Source of the DNA: Duganella callida
Lineage (GTDB): Bacteria > Pseudomonadota > Gammaproteobacteria > Burkholderiales > Burkholderiaceae_D
Direction of reading: 5' to 3'
DNA length: 42,404 nt
Assembly: GCF_004614165.1 (NCBI RefSeq)
Contig: NZ_SPVG01000007.1
Location: forward strand, 1 to 42,404
In this document: positions 1 to 16,952 of the stretch, piece after piece
How the letters are laid out: each line of letters opens with the position of its first letter
How positions within the stretch are numbered: position 1 is the first letter of the stretch
Program-made: the position numbers and the translations under genes
The notes under the pieces: generated by a model
The model's input: the letters and a program-made list of their open reading frames with translations, nothing else
The model's database searches: none
What the model was told of the DNA's origin: nothing

Positions 1-691
1 ACATCGCCCTGCAGCCAGCCGCGCTGCCATGCGGCATAGTCGGCGTACTGGATCGCCAGCGGCGGCAGCGGATCGGCCTGCCCCTGGCTGAAGGCCGCGT
101 ACAGGGTACTGATTTCACGGACCAGCACACCGACCGACCAGCCATCGGAGATGATGTGGTGCTGCGTAATCAGCAGCACATATTCGTCTTCCGCGAGGCG
201 CAGCAACTGGCCGCGGATCAGCGGACCTGTGGCCAGATCGAACGGCTGCACCGCTTCGTCGTCGGACAGGCGCTGCACGGCGCACTGCTGCTCGTTGCCA
301 GTCAGATGACCCAGGTCCATCTCGCTCAGCGCGAAGCCGACATCTGGCGCGGCGATCTGCTGCAGCGGCTGGCCTTCGGCGCCGGCAAACGTGGTGCGCA
401 GGCTTTCATGACGGGCCACGACGCGGTCCAGCGTCGCCTTCAGTGCGGCTTTATCCAGGCGTCCGTTCAGCCACAACTGCGCCGGCATGTGATAGGCAAT
501 GCTGGCGGCGCGATCGAGTTCGGTCAAAAACCACAGGCGCTGCTGCGCGTAGGACAAGGCCAGCGGCTGGCCGCGGTCGACGGCAGCGATGCGCTCCTGC
601 TGCTGCGCGGACGACTGGTTTTTCATACGCTGTTGCAGACGCTGGATCAGGATCGCTTGCTGCAATTTCTGCAGCTCGGTATGCGCTTGGT

Positions 692-695
<4 letters not shown>
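1..695 (-). CDS. Nonribosomal peptide synthetase, N-terminal part (runs off left edge)
   Basis: This is the second gene of the synthetase operon; only its first 231 codons lie in the window. The ATG at 695 overlaps the TGA of the upstream synthetase (ATGA, 692-695), so the two are translationally coupled. The protein opens with a glutamine-rich, probably helical stretch (ELQKLQQAILIQRLQQR) of the kind that often precedes an in-trans condensation domain and may dock onto the upstream enzyme. A condensation domain follows, with the LSYAQQRLWFL motif near residue 47 and the catalytic HHIISDG motif near residue 180. It presumably accepts the peptide from the carrier domain that ends the upstream protein. 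Module number, substrates and a terminal thioesterase lie outside the window. Family assignment is secure; product is unknown. Confidence 0.93.
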
Positions 696-10411
<9,716 letters not shown>

Positions 10412-10459
10412 GATGCAAACCTTTCTGTATGCGCCGCGGGTGCCGCGCCAATGAAAGGC

Positions 10460-10465
10460 ATTACA
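10460..10465 (-). promoter_or_regulatory. Candidate -10 of the synthetase operon
   Basis: On the minus strand the sequence reads TGATGTAAT, an extended -10 of the form TGn plus TGTAAT. A start near 10453 would place the centre of the lux box at 10488-10505 about 43 bp upstream, the usual spacing for an activator that overlaps the -35 position. No good -35 hexamer is present, as expected for an activator-dependent promoter. This is inference from spacing. Confidence 0.4.
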
Positions 10466-10487
10466 TCAAAACCGCGTGTTTATTTTT

Positions 10488-10505
10488 ACTAACAAGTTTG
10501 CTAGT
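10488..10505 (-). promoter_or_regulatory. Candidate lux box facing the synthetase operon
   Basis: ACTAACAAGTTTGCTAGT is an imperfect palindrome (14 of 18 positions match its own reverse complement) and fits the CT-N12-AG core of LuxR/LasR-family sites exactly (C89 T90, A503 G504 in this stretch). Its right half, TTTGCTAG, matches the lasI operator of Pseudomonas as I remember it. It lies in the 290-bp gap between the synthetase and luxI, with a plausible -10 at the right distance toward the synthetase. The obvious binder is the LuxR protein encoded at 11660-12406. Confidence 0.6.
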
Positions 10506-10583
10506 TCGGCACGGTTGTAGCGCACCTGCACAAATTCCGCCAAGCGTACCTAGGAGGTCTGATAGGTTGTGGCACCCTTTTCA

Positions 10584-10599
10584 CTAGCTGGTCCGCCAG
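10584..10599 (+). promoter_or_regulatory. Candidate lux box facing luxI
   Basis: CTAGCTGGTCCGCCAG fits CT-N12-AG and carries the inner inverted repeat CTGG-N4-CCAG. With flanks (ACTAG...CCAGT), 12 of 18 positions are self-complementary. It lies about 102 bp before the luxI ATG and about 42 bp from a start point predicted by the -10-like CATAAA at 10621-10626. An RsaL-like operator begins 10 bp downstream, the same order as in the lasI promoter. Confidence 0.55.
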
Positions 10600-10609
10600 T
10601 TATCCGGCT

Positions 10610-10624
10610 TAGCCAATTTGCATA
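10610..10624 (+). promoter_or_regulatory. Candidate RsaL operator in the luxI promoter
   Basis: TAGCCAATTTGCATA matches the published RsaL consensus TATGnAAnTTnCATA at 10 of 12 fixed positions; only the third and fourth bases differ. It overlaps the likely -10 of luxI and sits 10 bp after the lux box, so a repressor bound here could block activated transcription. The gene for an RsaL-like protein lies two genes downstream (11337-11663), which makes the site biologically sensible. Confidence 0.6.
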
Positions 10625-10701
10625 AAGTAGCCACATCGAACGCAGCAATTCAGCGACGACATCAGCGTAGTAGCGAACTCTCAACCTCAAGGAGAATGAC
10701 C

Positions 10702-11283
10702 ATGTACTCGATGATTCAGATTGGCCAGCGTAACAAATTCACCCGCATCGAACTGCGCGACATCCACGTCCTGCGCGCCAAGGTCTTCCGTGACCGCATG
10801 GGCTGGGAAGTGCCGATCCTGGGCGGCATGGAAATCGACGGCTACGACGCGCTGGAACCCCACTACATGGTCATCCGCAACGATGCCCAGCGCATCTGCG
10901 GCTGCTGGCGCATCCTGCCGACCATGGGCCCGTACATGCTGAAAGACACCTTCCCGGAACTGGTGCAGAACGGCACGCTGCCGGAAGATGAAACCGTGTG
11001 GGAGCTGAGCCGCTTTGCGATCGAGACCGAAGGCGACAACCGCTACGGCTTCGCCGAGCGCGCCAAGGAAGCGATGCGCGGCATCGTCAACTTCGCCGAC
11101 GAACAGGGCATCAGCAAATATGTGACGGTGACCACCACCGCGGTCGAGCGCCTGCTGCGCCACGCCGGCGTCGAGACCACGCGCATGGGGCCGCCGCTGC
11201 AGATCGGCGTGGAAAAAGCGGTGGCGCTGGAAATTCACCTGGGCCAGAAAACCCGCACCGCCCTGTTCGGTGCCTACCATTGA
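10702..11283 (+). CDS. luxI: LasI-like acyl-homoserine-lactone synthase
   Basis: The 193-residue protein makes an N-acyl-homoserine-lactone signal from S-adenosylmethionine and an acyl carrier thioester. All LuxI hallmark residues are visible: Arg25, Phe29, Trp35, Asp46, Asp49, Arg70, Phe84, Glu101 and Arg104 (VWELSRFAI). Long stretches resemble LasI, such as MEIDGYDAL, CWRILPTMGPYMLK and the VTVTTTAVERLL segment. The threonine in the last segment is linked to 3-oxo-acyl preference in LasI and EsaI, so a 3-oxo long-chain signal is a reasonable inference. The ATG at 10702 is chosen because AAGGAG (10689-10694) lies 7 bases before it; an in-frame ATG at 10696 is too close. It is cotranscribed with rsaL, 53 bp downstream. 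Regulation is probably by LuxR activation and RsaL repression at the sites upstream. Confidence 0.97.
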   Translation: MYSMIQIGQRNKFTRIELRDIHVLRAKVFRDRMGWEVPILGGMEIDGYDALEPHYMVIRNDAQRICGCWRILPTMGPYMLKDTFPELVQNGTLPEDETVWELSRFAIETEGDNRYGFAERAKEAMRGIVNFADEQGISKYVTVTTTAVERLLRHAGVETTRMGPPLQIGVEKAVALEIHLGQKTRTALFGAYH

Positions 11284-11336
11284 CCGGCAGCGCGGCACGC
11301 GGCGGTGCAGTCGCGCCGCGTGCTGCAGGAGTGATC

Positions 11337-11663
11337 ATGAACAAACCAATGATGGAGCAGCGCGCGACGGATGCGCGCACTGCGCCCCGGCGCATCGTGC
11401 TGGCGCCAGGCGACGAGGAGTTGCACTGGATTACCCAGCGCGACAAGTATCTGATACGCGATTTCCGCCACGTGATGCGCGAGAACCAGACCGCGTTCTG
11501 GCGCCGCTTCGGCGTGACGCAGACGCGCGGCAGCCGCTTCGAACGCGGCAAGGCCATGCCGCTGCCGGTGCTGATGCTGGTGCGCCTGTATCTGAAGCGC
11601 GTGATCAGCGACGCCGACCTGCTGCAGGTGCGCGCCGCGGACGACGCCGACGGCCCGCTCTAA
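11337..11663 (+). CDS. rsaL: RsaL-like quorum-sensing repressor
   Basis: This 108-residue helix-turn-helix protein matches the RsaL family. Residues 48-71 (RENQTAFWRRFGVTQTRGSR, then FERG) align with the RsaL core FWSRFGISQSCGSRFENG as I recall it, and PVLMLVRLYLKRVI continues the match. RsaL of Pseudomonas represses lasI by binding next to LasR, and an RsaL-type operator lies in the luxI promoter here. It is longer than the roughly 80-residue Pseudomonas protein, with about 30 extra residues at the front. GGAG at 11328-11331 supports the ATG at 11337. Its TAA overlaps the luxR stop codon by 4 bp, tail to tail. The small size and the longer enclosing reading frame make it easy to miss in automated annotation. 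Confidence 0.9.
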   Translation: MNKPMMEQRATDARTAPRRIVLAPGDEELHWITQRDKYLIRDFRHVMRENQTAFWRRFGVTQTRGSRFERGKAMPLPVLMLVRLYLKRVISDADLLQVRAADDADGPL

Positions 11664-12406
11664 CCCGGCAGCGTGATCAGGCCGAAACGGATCGCCTTGA
11701 TCACCACGTCGTTGCGGCGGCTGACGCCGAACTTGGTGCGCAGATTTCCGATGTGGAAGTTGACGCCGGCTTCCGAGATGCTGAGGATGCGGCCGATTTC
11801 CCACGCGGTCTTGCCGGCCGCCATCCACTGCAGGCAATCGAGTTCGCGCGCGGTCAGCGCCGGCACTTCCTGGCTGGGCGGCGGCGCGTGCATGTACGGG
11901 CGCATGGTGTCGAAGGCGAGGTCGCGCAACAGGGTCAGCTGACCCAGCTGCTGATGCAGATCGTTGATGAAACCGTTGCCGGGCGCCTGGTCGCGCACGC
12001 AGGTCAGCATGCCGATCTCGCCGCTGGAGCCGTGGATCGGCAGCGTCACGCCGGCCTTCAGGCCGTGGGAAGACGCTTCCTCGTACAGCGCGTGCTGCTG
12101 GTCGCCCTGAAACGATTGCGGCATCCAGATAAAGGGCGAACTGGCCTTGAAGCAGTGCTCGACGGTGGGATCGGCGGCGCGCAGGTTGTCGCGGTCATAC
12201 TGTTCGCGCCAGCGGGTCGGATAGTTGCTGCGCATGTAGACATCGGACAGGCTGACCTTGGGCTGCGGGATGACGGCAAACATCACCCGGTCGAAGCCCA
12301 GTCCCTGCACGCCCGACTGCAGGCGCAGGATCGCATCGGCTTCGCAGGAAGCATCCGTCAATGATTCAAAAAGGCCGGAAAACCCGTTTATCATACCGTC
12401 AGCCAT
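11660..12406 (-). CDS. luxR: LuxR-family acyl-homoserine-lactone receptor
   Basis: The 248-residue regulator has an N-terminal signal-binding domain and a C-terminal DNA-binding domain. Signal-pocket residues typical of true lactone receptors are present: Trp66, Tyr70, Asp79, Pro80, Trp94 and the HGLKAGV glycines near 115-119. The LuxR-type helix-turn-helix carries Glu188, Leu192 and Gly198 (TARELD...GKTAWEIGRIL). It should sense the signal made by the neighbouring LuxI and bind the three lux boxes found here. The ATG at 12406 follows GGGGA by 7 bases and gives the usual family length. A GTG at 12445 with AAGGAAG upstream would add 13 residues and cannot be excluded. The gene is convergent with rsaL and overlaps it by 4 bp. 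No lux box was seen in its own upstream region. Confidence 0.95.
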   Translation of the reverse strand: MADGMINGFSGLFESLTDASCEADAILRLQSGVQGLGFDRVMFAVIPQPKVSLSDVYMRSNYPTRWREQYDRDNLRAADPTVEHCFKASSPFIWMPQSFQGDQQHALYEEASSHGLKAGVTLPIHGSSGEIGMLTCVRDQAPGNGFINDLHQQLGQLTLLRDLAFDTMRPYMHAPPPSQEVPALTARELDCLQWMAAGKTAWEIGRILSISEAGVNFHIGNLRTKFGVSRRNDVVIKAIRFGLITLPG

Positions 12407-12510
12407 GCGCTTTTCCCCAGTTTTAGAGTCTGTCTTTTTCAACACATCTTCAACTTCCTTTACTTTAACATGATGAAAATCTTTAAATAAAGAGAATATA
12501 AATAGATAAC

Positions 12511-12870
12511 ATGGAAATCGCCAAAATCGCTCAACTTGCCGCTAAAGTGCTCTATCTTGAAGACGAACCGCTCGATGTGAGCAAATCGCTGTTTCAGACT
12601 TACCACATGTCCAGACTCGATTACGTCGATTTTGCAAGCGAGCTGCAACTTGCATCCGGCAAGCAATTCGATCCTGACCAGCTGTGGCCGATCAACGGCA
12701 TGTTGAATCAGCCCGCGCTGTACCAGGCCGGGGGCTGGACCGAGGCCGGCCGCGCCGCGCTGGCGCGCCTGTTCGACGGTCACGCCGAGATCCCGGCCGG
12801 CGCGGCGCCCGCTACGCTGCAGGGCATGTTCACGGTCGAATACGTGGCGCACCGTCTGCGCGCCCTGTAG
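12511..12870 (+). CDS. Acyl-carrier-protein-like small protein (atypical)
   Basis: The 119-residue product resembles an acyl carrier protein: a short helical start, then YHMSRLDYVDFASELQ, which looks like the phosphopantetheine site and recognition helix (standard form DSLDxVEL), and a closing MFTVEYVAHRL helix. Ser is kept but the preceding Asp is Met, one residue is inserted before the VD/VE pair, and some 40 extra residues (about 65-105) separate the second and last helices. It may carry an acyl or aminoacyl group for the neighbouring synthetase, or may no longer be modified. It lies between luxR (divergent) and the phosphopantetheinyl transferase. The leader is AT-rich with a weak ribosome site. 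The gene call is solid; the carrier assignment is by pattern only. Confidence 0.72.
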   Translation: MEIAKIAQLAAKVLYLEDEPLDVSKSLFQTYHMSRLDYVDFASELQLASGKQFDPDQLWPINGMLNQPALYQAGGWTEAGRAALARLFDGHAEIPAGAAPATLQGMFTVEYVAHRLRAL

Positions 12871-12917
12871 GGACCACGCCGGGGGACGATGTTGCCTGCT
12901 CCCGGCCTGCTAGTGGA

Positions 12918-12935
12918 ACTATCAGAACTACTAGT
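12918..12935 (+). promoter_or_regulatory. Candidate lux box facing the phosphopantetheinyl transferase gene
   Basis: ACTATCAGAACTACTAGT fits CT-N12-AG (CT at 12919-12920, AG at 12933-12934) and is self-complementary at 12 of 18 positions. The ends resemble the lasI site (CTATC...CTAGTTA). A -10-like GATAAT at 12958-12963 puts the start near 12970, so the box is centred about 43 bp upstream. It lies in the 125-bp gap ahead of the transferase gene, outside any coding sequence. Confidence 0.55.
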
Positions 12936-12995
12936 TACCACACGGCAGCGTAGATCGGATAATCGGGCCATCGTTTTCACCGACAACGCCGCCTC

Positions 12996-13829
12996 ATGTC
13001 TCACGCACGCCTGTGGCCTGATACTGCCCGCATCGATCCACGCGCTTATCCTGTCCAGGACGCCGTGGCAGTTTATCTGCTCGAACTGGATATTCCGCCA
13101 CCGCTGGCCCAGCTGCCGCAGTACCTGTCCTACCTGGCGCCAGCCGAGGGTGCGCGCTGGCGCGGCATCCGTCCCGCCGAACGCCAGTGGCAATACCTGC
13201 AGAGCCGGGTACTGCGGCGGGTGCTGCTGGCCGCCTACACCGGACGCGAGGCGGCGCGGCTGCATTTCGCCCGCGATGAATGGGGACGGACGCTGGTGGC
13301 CGATCATCGGGCGCTGTATTTCAGTCTGACGCAATGCGCCAGCCATGTGGCGATCGCACTGGGCAGCCAGGCCGCGCTCGGTCTCGACGCCGAGACGGTG
13401 TTCCCGGTACGCCCCAGTTTCCTGCAGATCGCCCGCAGCCAGTTCAGCCAGGCCGACCTGCTGCAGATCTTGACCTGTCCCGAGCCGCGACGCTATGGCC
13501 GCTTCCTGGAATTGTGGACGCTCAGGCAGGCGTATCTGAAGGCGCTGGGACGCGGCCGCGCCAAGTCCCTGTCGGATCTGAGTTTTTCGCGCGCCAGCTC
13601 CGGCCTGCTGCTGTGCCGCGATCGCACGCCGCAGCCCACGGCCATGCCGCCGATGGCGTTCCTGAGCGAAAAGTGGGTCAACAGCTGTCAGCTCGCGCTG
13701 GCTTACCGCGCCGGCCAGCCGGTCAGCCTGCACTACCTGAACGGCAGCCAGCTGCGCCAGGACTGGCCGCACACGCAAGCCGGCAGCGAATATCCGCGGC
13801 GCGCAGCCTGGCCGCCACCGCTGTCGTAA
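12996..13829 (+). CDS. Sfp-type 4'-phosphopantetheinyl transferase, divergent active site
   Basis: The 277-residue protein has the three Sfp-family motifs and would attach phosphopantetheine from coenzyme A to carrier domains of the adjacent synthetases. Motif 1 is FSLTQC (109-114), motif 2 LGLDAE (128-133, with Asp131 and Glu133 for magnesium) and motif 3 FLELWTLRQAYLKALGRG (170-187). Two usually key residues differ: the phosphate-binding His of the S-H-S motif is Gln113, and the catalytic Glu of W-x-x-K-E-A is Gln178, with Arg177 for Lys. Activity may be altered or lost, or other residues may compensate. A candidate lux box and -10 lie just upstream. No clear ribosome site precedes the ATG at 12996; the predicted leader is only about 26 bases. 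Confidence 0.85.
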   Translation: MSHARLWPDTARIDPRAYPVQDAVAVYLLELDIPPPLAQLPQYLSYLAPAEGARWRGIRPAERQWQYLQSRVLRRVLLAAYTGREAARLHFARDEWGRTLVADHRALYFSLTQCASHVAIALGSQAALGLDAETVFPVRPSFLQIARSQFSQADLLQILTCPEPRRYGRFLELWTLRQAYLKALGRGRAKSLSDLSFSRASSGLLLCRDRTPQPTAMPPMAFLSEKWVNSCQLALAYRAGQPVSLHYLNGSQLRQDWPHTQAGSEYPRRAAWPPPLS

Positions 13830-13850
13830 CCAACCTATAGAGGTCACACC

Positions 13851-14594
13851 ATGAAACGCATCGCACAGATCGGTTTGTTATGTTTGCAGTGCCTGCTGCA
13901 TCCCGCCTCGGCCCAGGACAGCGATCCGAATGTCGCGGCCGTGGTGGTCAGCAGCAGCAAGGATCCGGACTGGAAGACTTACCGCGCCTTCAGCGCCGGG
14001 CTGGATGTGTTCGACGAACAGCGTCGGCTGGCGCCGGCCGCGACGCTGCGTTTCGTGCTGTTGCCGAAGGCGGCGCAGGCGTCGCTCAAGGACATCAAGC
14101 TGCGCATTGCCGGCGACGATTTCAGCATTCCGGTGCCGGTGGCGCAGGACGGCACCTTCAGTGTGCCGCGCAGCGAGCAGGCGAGCAAGGGCGATGCCGA
14201 TCTGATGCTCAACCGCCGGCCGGGCACCTTCCGCTGGCGGCCGGACATCCGCAGCCCCGGCGTGCCGGCCAACGCGCGCCGCCTCGGCGACCTGCGGCTC
14301 GAGTGCGCGGTGCGCTGGGCGATCGAGCAGTACGAGACGCCGTATTTGATACGCAAGCTGTTCTACGCGGCCGGCCAGCCGTGCCTGACGTCGAAGATCA
14401 AGGTCGACTATATGGCGCCGCGGCCGATCGCCGCCATGTACCTGGTCTCGGGCGAGCGCCGCACGCGGCTGGCGGACGATCTGCTGGAGGAAGGCGGCAA
14501 GGTCTACGTGGTACCGGTGCACGACCAGAGCTGGCCGGACGACGCCCTGCTCGAATTCGAATTCGCGCCGTACTGGCAGGCCTCGGTCAAATAA
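13851..14594 (+). CDS. Secreted protein of unknown function
   Basis: I do not recognise this 247-residue protein. It begins with a clear signal peptide (MKRIAQIGLLCLQCLLHPASA, cleavage near residue 21), so it is probably periplasmic or outer-membrane associated. The mature part is soluble, with no further membrane segments and alternating hydrophobic stretches suggesting beta structure (TLRFVLLP, IAAMYLVSG, KVYVVPVHD). Two cysteines (ECAV, QPCLT) could form a disulfide. It starts 21 bp after the transferase stop, with AGAGG 6-7 bases before ATG, so it is probably cotranscribed with the transferase and under the same lux box. Its end is 3 bp from the convergent ruvB end. Confidence 0.8.
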   Translation: MKRIAQIGLLCLQCLLHPASAQDSDPNVAAVVVSSSKDPDWKTYRAFSAGLDVFDEQRRLAPAATLRFVLLPKAAQASLKDIKLRIAGDDFSIPVPVAQDGTFSVPRSEQASKGDADLMLNRRPGTFRWRPDIRSPGVPANARRLGDLRLECAVRWAIEQYETPYLIRKLFYAAGQPCLTSKIKVDYMAPRPIAAMYLVSGERRTRLADDLLEEGGKVYVVPVHDQSWPDDALLEFEFAPYWQASVK

Positions 14595-14597
14595 CGC

Positions 14598-15653
14598 TTA
14601 CAGATCCCACAGCTCGCCGTTGGGGTTGGTGCGCGGCGGGTTGACGCCGAAGTGCTTGTAGGCGGCGGCCGTGGCCACGCGGCCACGCGGCGTGCGCTGC
14701 AGGAAGCCCTGCTGGATCAGGTAAGGTTCCAGCACGTCTTCGATGGTGTCGGCCGCTTCGCCGATGGCGGCGGCCAGGTTGCCGATGCCGACCGGCCCGC
14801 CGCCGAATTTGTACAGCACCGCTTCCAGCAGCTTGCGGTCCATGACGTCGAAGCCGACGGTGTCGACGTCCAGCATGACCAGCGCGGCATCGGCGATAGA
14901 TTTGGTGATGGCGCCATCGGCCTTCACTTCCGCGTAGTCGCGCACGCGGCGCAGCAGGCGGTTGGCGATACGCGGCGTGCCGCGCGCGCGGCGGGCGATT
15001 TCGTGGGCGCCCTCCTGGTCGATGCTGGCCTTCAGCAGCATGGCGCTGCGCGTGACGATTTTGGTCAGCTCGGCGGTGGTGTAGAACTCCAGTCGGGCGA
15101 CGATGCCGAAGCGGTCGCGCAGCGGGTTGGTCAGCATGCCGGCGCGGGTGGTGGCGCCGACCAGGGTGAACGGCTGCAGGTCCAGCTTGACCGAGCGCGC
15201 GGCCGGCCCCTCGCCGATCATGATGTCGATCTGGTAGTCTTCCAGCGCCGGGTACAGGATTTCCTCGACCACCGGCGACAGGCGGTGGATTTCGTCGATG
15301 AACAGGACGTCGTTGGCTTCCAGGTTGGTCAGGATCGCCGCCAGATCGCCGGGGCGCTCCAGCACCGGGCCGGAGGTCTGACGCAGGTTGACGCCCATCT
15401 CGCGGGCGATGATGTTGGCCAGCGTGGTCTTGCCCAGGCCGGGCGGGCCGAACAGCAGTGTGTGATCGAGCGCCTCGCTGCGCTTGCGCGCGGCGGAGAT
15501 GAAGATTTCCAGCTGATCGCGGATCTTGGCCTGACCGACATATTCATCGAGCAGCTTGGGCCGCAATGCGCGTTCGATCGCTTCTTCGTTCGGCGAGGAC
15601 GGCGCGGCATCGATGATGCGCTGCTCGGTAAAATTGTCGGTCTGTATGCTCAT
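14598..15653 (-). CDS. ruvB: Holliday junction branch migration ATPase RuvB
   Basis: RuvB is the hexameric motor that drives branch migration of Holliday junctions together with RuvA. The 351-residue protein has full family length, with Walker [13 protein letters not shown], Walker [12 protein letters not shown], the sensor region GATTRAG, and a C-terminal winged helix ending in TPRGRVAT. It is the last gene of ruvC-ruvA-ruvB, 40 bp after ruvA. Its stop lies 3 bp from the end of the convergent secreted-protein gene, which marks the junction between the synthetase block and core genes. Confidence 0.99.
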   Translation of the reverse strand: MSIQTDNFTEQRIIDAAPSSPNEEAIERALRPKLLDEYVGQAKIRDQLEIFISAARKRSEALDHTLLFGPPGLGKTTLANIIAREMGVNLRQTSGPVLERPGDLAAILTNLEANDVLFIDEIHRLSPVVEEILYPALEDYQIDIMIGEGPAARSVKLDLQPFTLVGATTRAGMLTNPLRDRFGIVARLEFYTTAELTKIVTRSAMLLKASIDQEGAHEIARRARGTPRIANRLLRRVRDYAEVKADGAITKSIADAALVMLDVDTVGFDVMDRKLLEAVLYKFGGGPVGIGNLAAAIGEAADTIEDVLEPYLIQQGFLQRTPRGRVATAAAYKHFGVNPPRTNPNGELWDL

Positions 15654-15693
15654 ACAGGTATTTTACCCTGCCTTGAGCGCACGCCGCCCGATT

Positions 15694-16272
15694 TTAGCCC
15701 TTGGACAGGGCTTTCAGGGCTTGCTTGATACCGTCGGAGACACTGGCGCCGGCCGGGACGGATTTCAGCGCCAGCAGCGCTTCCTTGTCGGAGTAGCCCA
15801 GCGCCAGCAGGGCGTTGAGGATGTCGGATTGCGAATCCGGCGCGGCATGCGCGCCGCCGGCGCCGATGTCCGCGCCCAGCTTGCCCTTGAGTTCCAGCAG
15901 CAGGCGTTCGGCCGTCTTCTTGCCGATGCCCGGCACCTTGATCAGCCGGCCCGACTCCTGCAGTGTCACCGCCTGCGCCAGGTCGGCGATCGACATGCCG
16001 GACAGGATCGACAGCGCGGTACGCGCGCCGACGCCGGTGATCTTGATCAGCTGGCGGAATACGGCGCGCTCCTCGGCGTTGCCGAAGCCGTACAGCAGGT
16101 GCGCATCCTCGCGGATCGCCTGGTGGGTGAACAGCACCACCTTCTCGCCCACGCCGGGCAGATTGTAGAAAGTGCTCATCGACACATCGACTTCATAGCC
16201 GACGCCGCCGACGTCGACCAGCAGTTGCGGCGGATTTTTTTCGAGCAGAATTCCGGAGAGACGTCCGATCAT
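15694..16272 (-). CDS. ruvA: Holliday junction DNA helicase subunit RuvA
   Basis: RuvA binds four-way junctions as a tetramer and recruits RuvB. The 192-residue protein has the N-terminal OB-fold ([20 protein letters not shown]), tandem helix-hairpin-helix motifs ([15 protein letters not shown] and [16 protein letters not shown]) and the small C-terminal RuvB-binding domain after an Ala/Gly-rich linker near residue 140. It lies 20 bp after ruvC in the same operon. Confidence 0.99.
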   Translation of the reverse strand: MIGRLSGILLEKNPPQLLVDVGGVGYEVDVSMSTFYNLPGVGEKVVLFTHQAIREDAHLLYGFGNAEERAVFRQLIKITGVGARTALSILSGMSIADLAQAVTLQESGRLIKVPGIGKKTAERLLLELKGKLGADIGAGGAHAAPDSQSDILNALLALGYSDKEALLALKSVPAGASVSDGIKQALKALSKG

Positions 16273-16292
16273 GGGGAGACCTTATAAAGTGT

Positions 16293-16847
16293 TCAGCCGA
16301 CCAGGCGACCGCGGCGCAGGCGCAGTCCGGCCAGCGGGCTGCTGGCCGTGGCGGCACTGGTGCCGCCGGCGATCAGGGTCAGCGTTTCGCGGCTATGGGC
16401 GTGGCAGATGGCGATGCCCAGCGCATCGGCCGCATCGGTGCCAGGCAGGCCGGGCAGCTGCAACAGCCGCGCCACCATGTCCTGCATCTGCGCCTTCACC
16501 GCGCGGCCGGTGCCGACCACTGCCTGCTTGATTTGTGTTGGTGAATATTCGGCCACGCTGAGTTCGGCCGTCACCAGCGCGCAGATCGCCGCGCCGCGCG
16601 CCTGGCCCAGCAGCAGCGTCGATTGCGGATTGACGTTGACGAACACCTGTTCGATCGCCGCGCAATCGGGGCCGTAGGTGCGCGCCACCTGGCCCACGCC
16701 GTCAAGGATGACCTTGAGGCGGGTCGGCAGGTCGCCCTCGCCGCTCTTGATGGTGCCGGAGGCGATGTAGCGCAGCTTGCTGCCCTGCTTGTGTATGACG
16801 CCAAAGCCGGTCGTACGCAAGCCAGGGTCGATGCCGAGAATAATCAT
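16293..16847 (-). CDS. ruvC: Crossover junction endodeoxyribonuclease RuvC
   Basis: RuvC resolves Holliday junctions by paired cuts. The 184-residue protein starts [17 protein letters not shown] with catalytic Asp7; acidic residues follow in AAIEQVFVN and in the C-terminal [12 protein letters not shown] segment. It is the first gene of the ruv operon. The 105-bp gap to the divergent LysR gene probably contains both promoters. Confidence 0.99.
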   Translation of the reverse strand: MIILGIDPGLRTTGFGVIHKQGSKLRYIASGTIKSGEGDLPTRLKVILDGVGQVARTYGPDCAAIEQVFVNVNPQSTLLLGQARGAAICALVTAELSVAEYSPTQIKQAVVGTGRAVKAQMQDMVARLLQLPGLPGTDAADALGIAICHAHSRETLTLIAGGTSAATASSPLAGLRLRRGRLVG

Positions 16848-16911
16848 CCACGGATTGTATGCAGTAAAGAAAAACCCCGCAAGCTTTGCCGCCCTGGCCG
16901 GCGCGCCCGGC

Positions 16912-16920
16912 TGGTATATA
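16912..16920 (+). promoter_or_regulatory. Candidate extended -10 of the LysR gene
   Basis: TGGTATATA reads as an extended -10 (TGn plus TATATA), 32 bp before the LysR ATG at 16953. No strong -35 is visible. Assignment is by pattern only. Confidence 0.35.
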
Positions 16921-16952
16921 GTGCTGTTTTACTTACGATTGCCCAGTCCGTC

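Noticed and set aside
10998-11336. Long upstream extension of the rsaL reading frame into luxI.
   Set aside because: It overlaps the clear luxI gene out of frame; the ATG at 11337 with GGAG upstream gives the RsaL-like protein.
12460-12852. A 130-codon frame on the minus strand across the carrier-like gene.
   Set aside because: It lies opposite a gene with a better start and a recognisable carrier-like pattern, and its translation has no recognisable feature.
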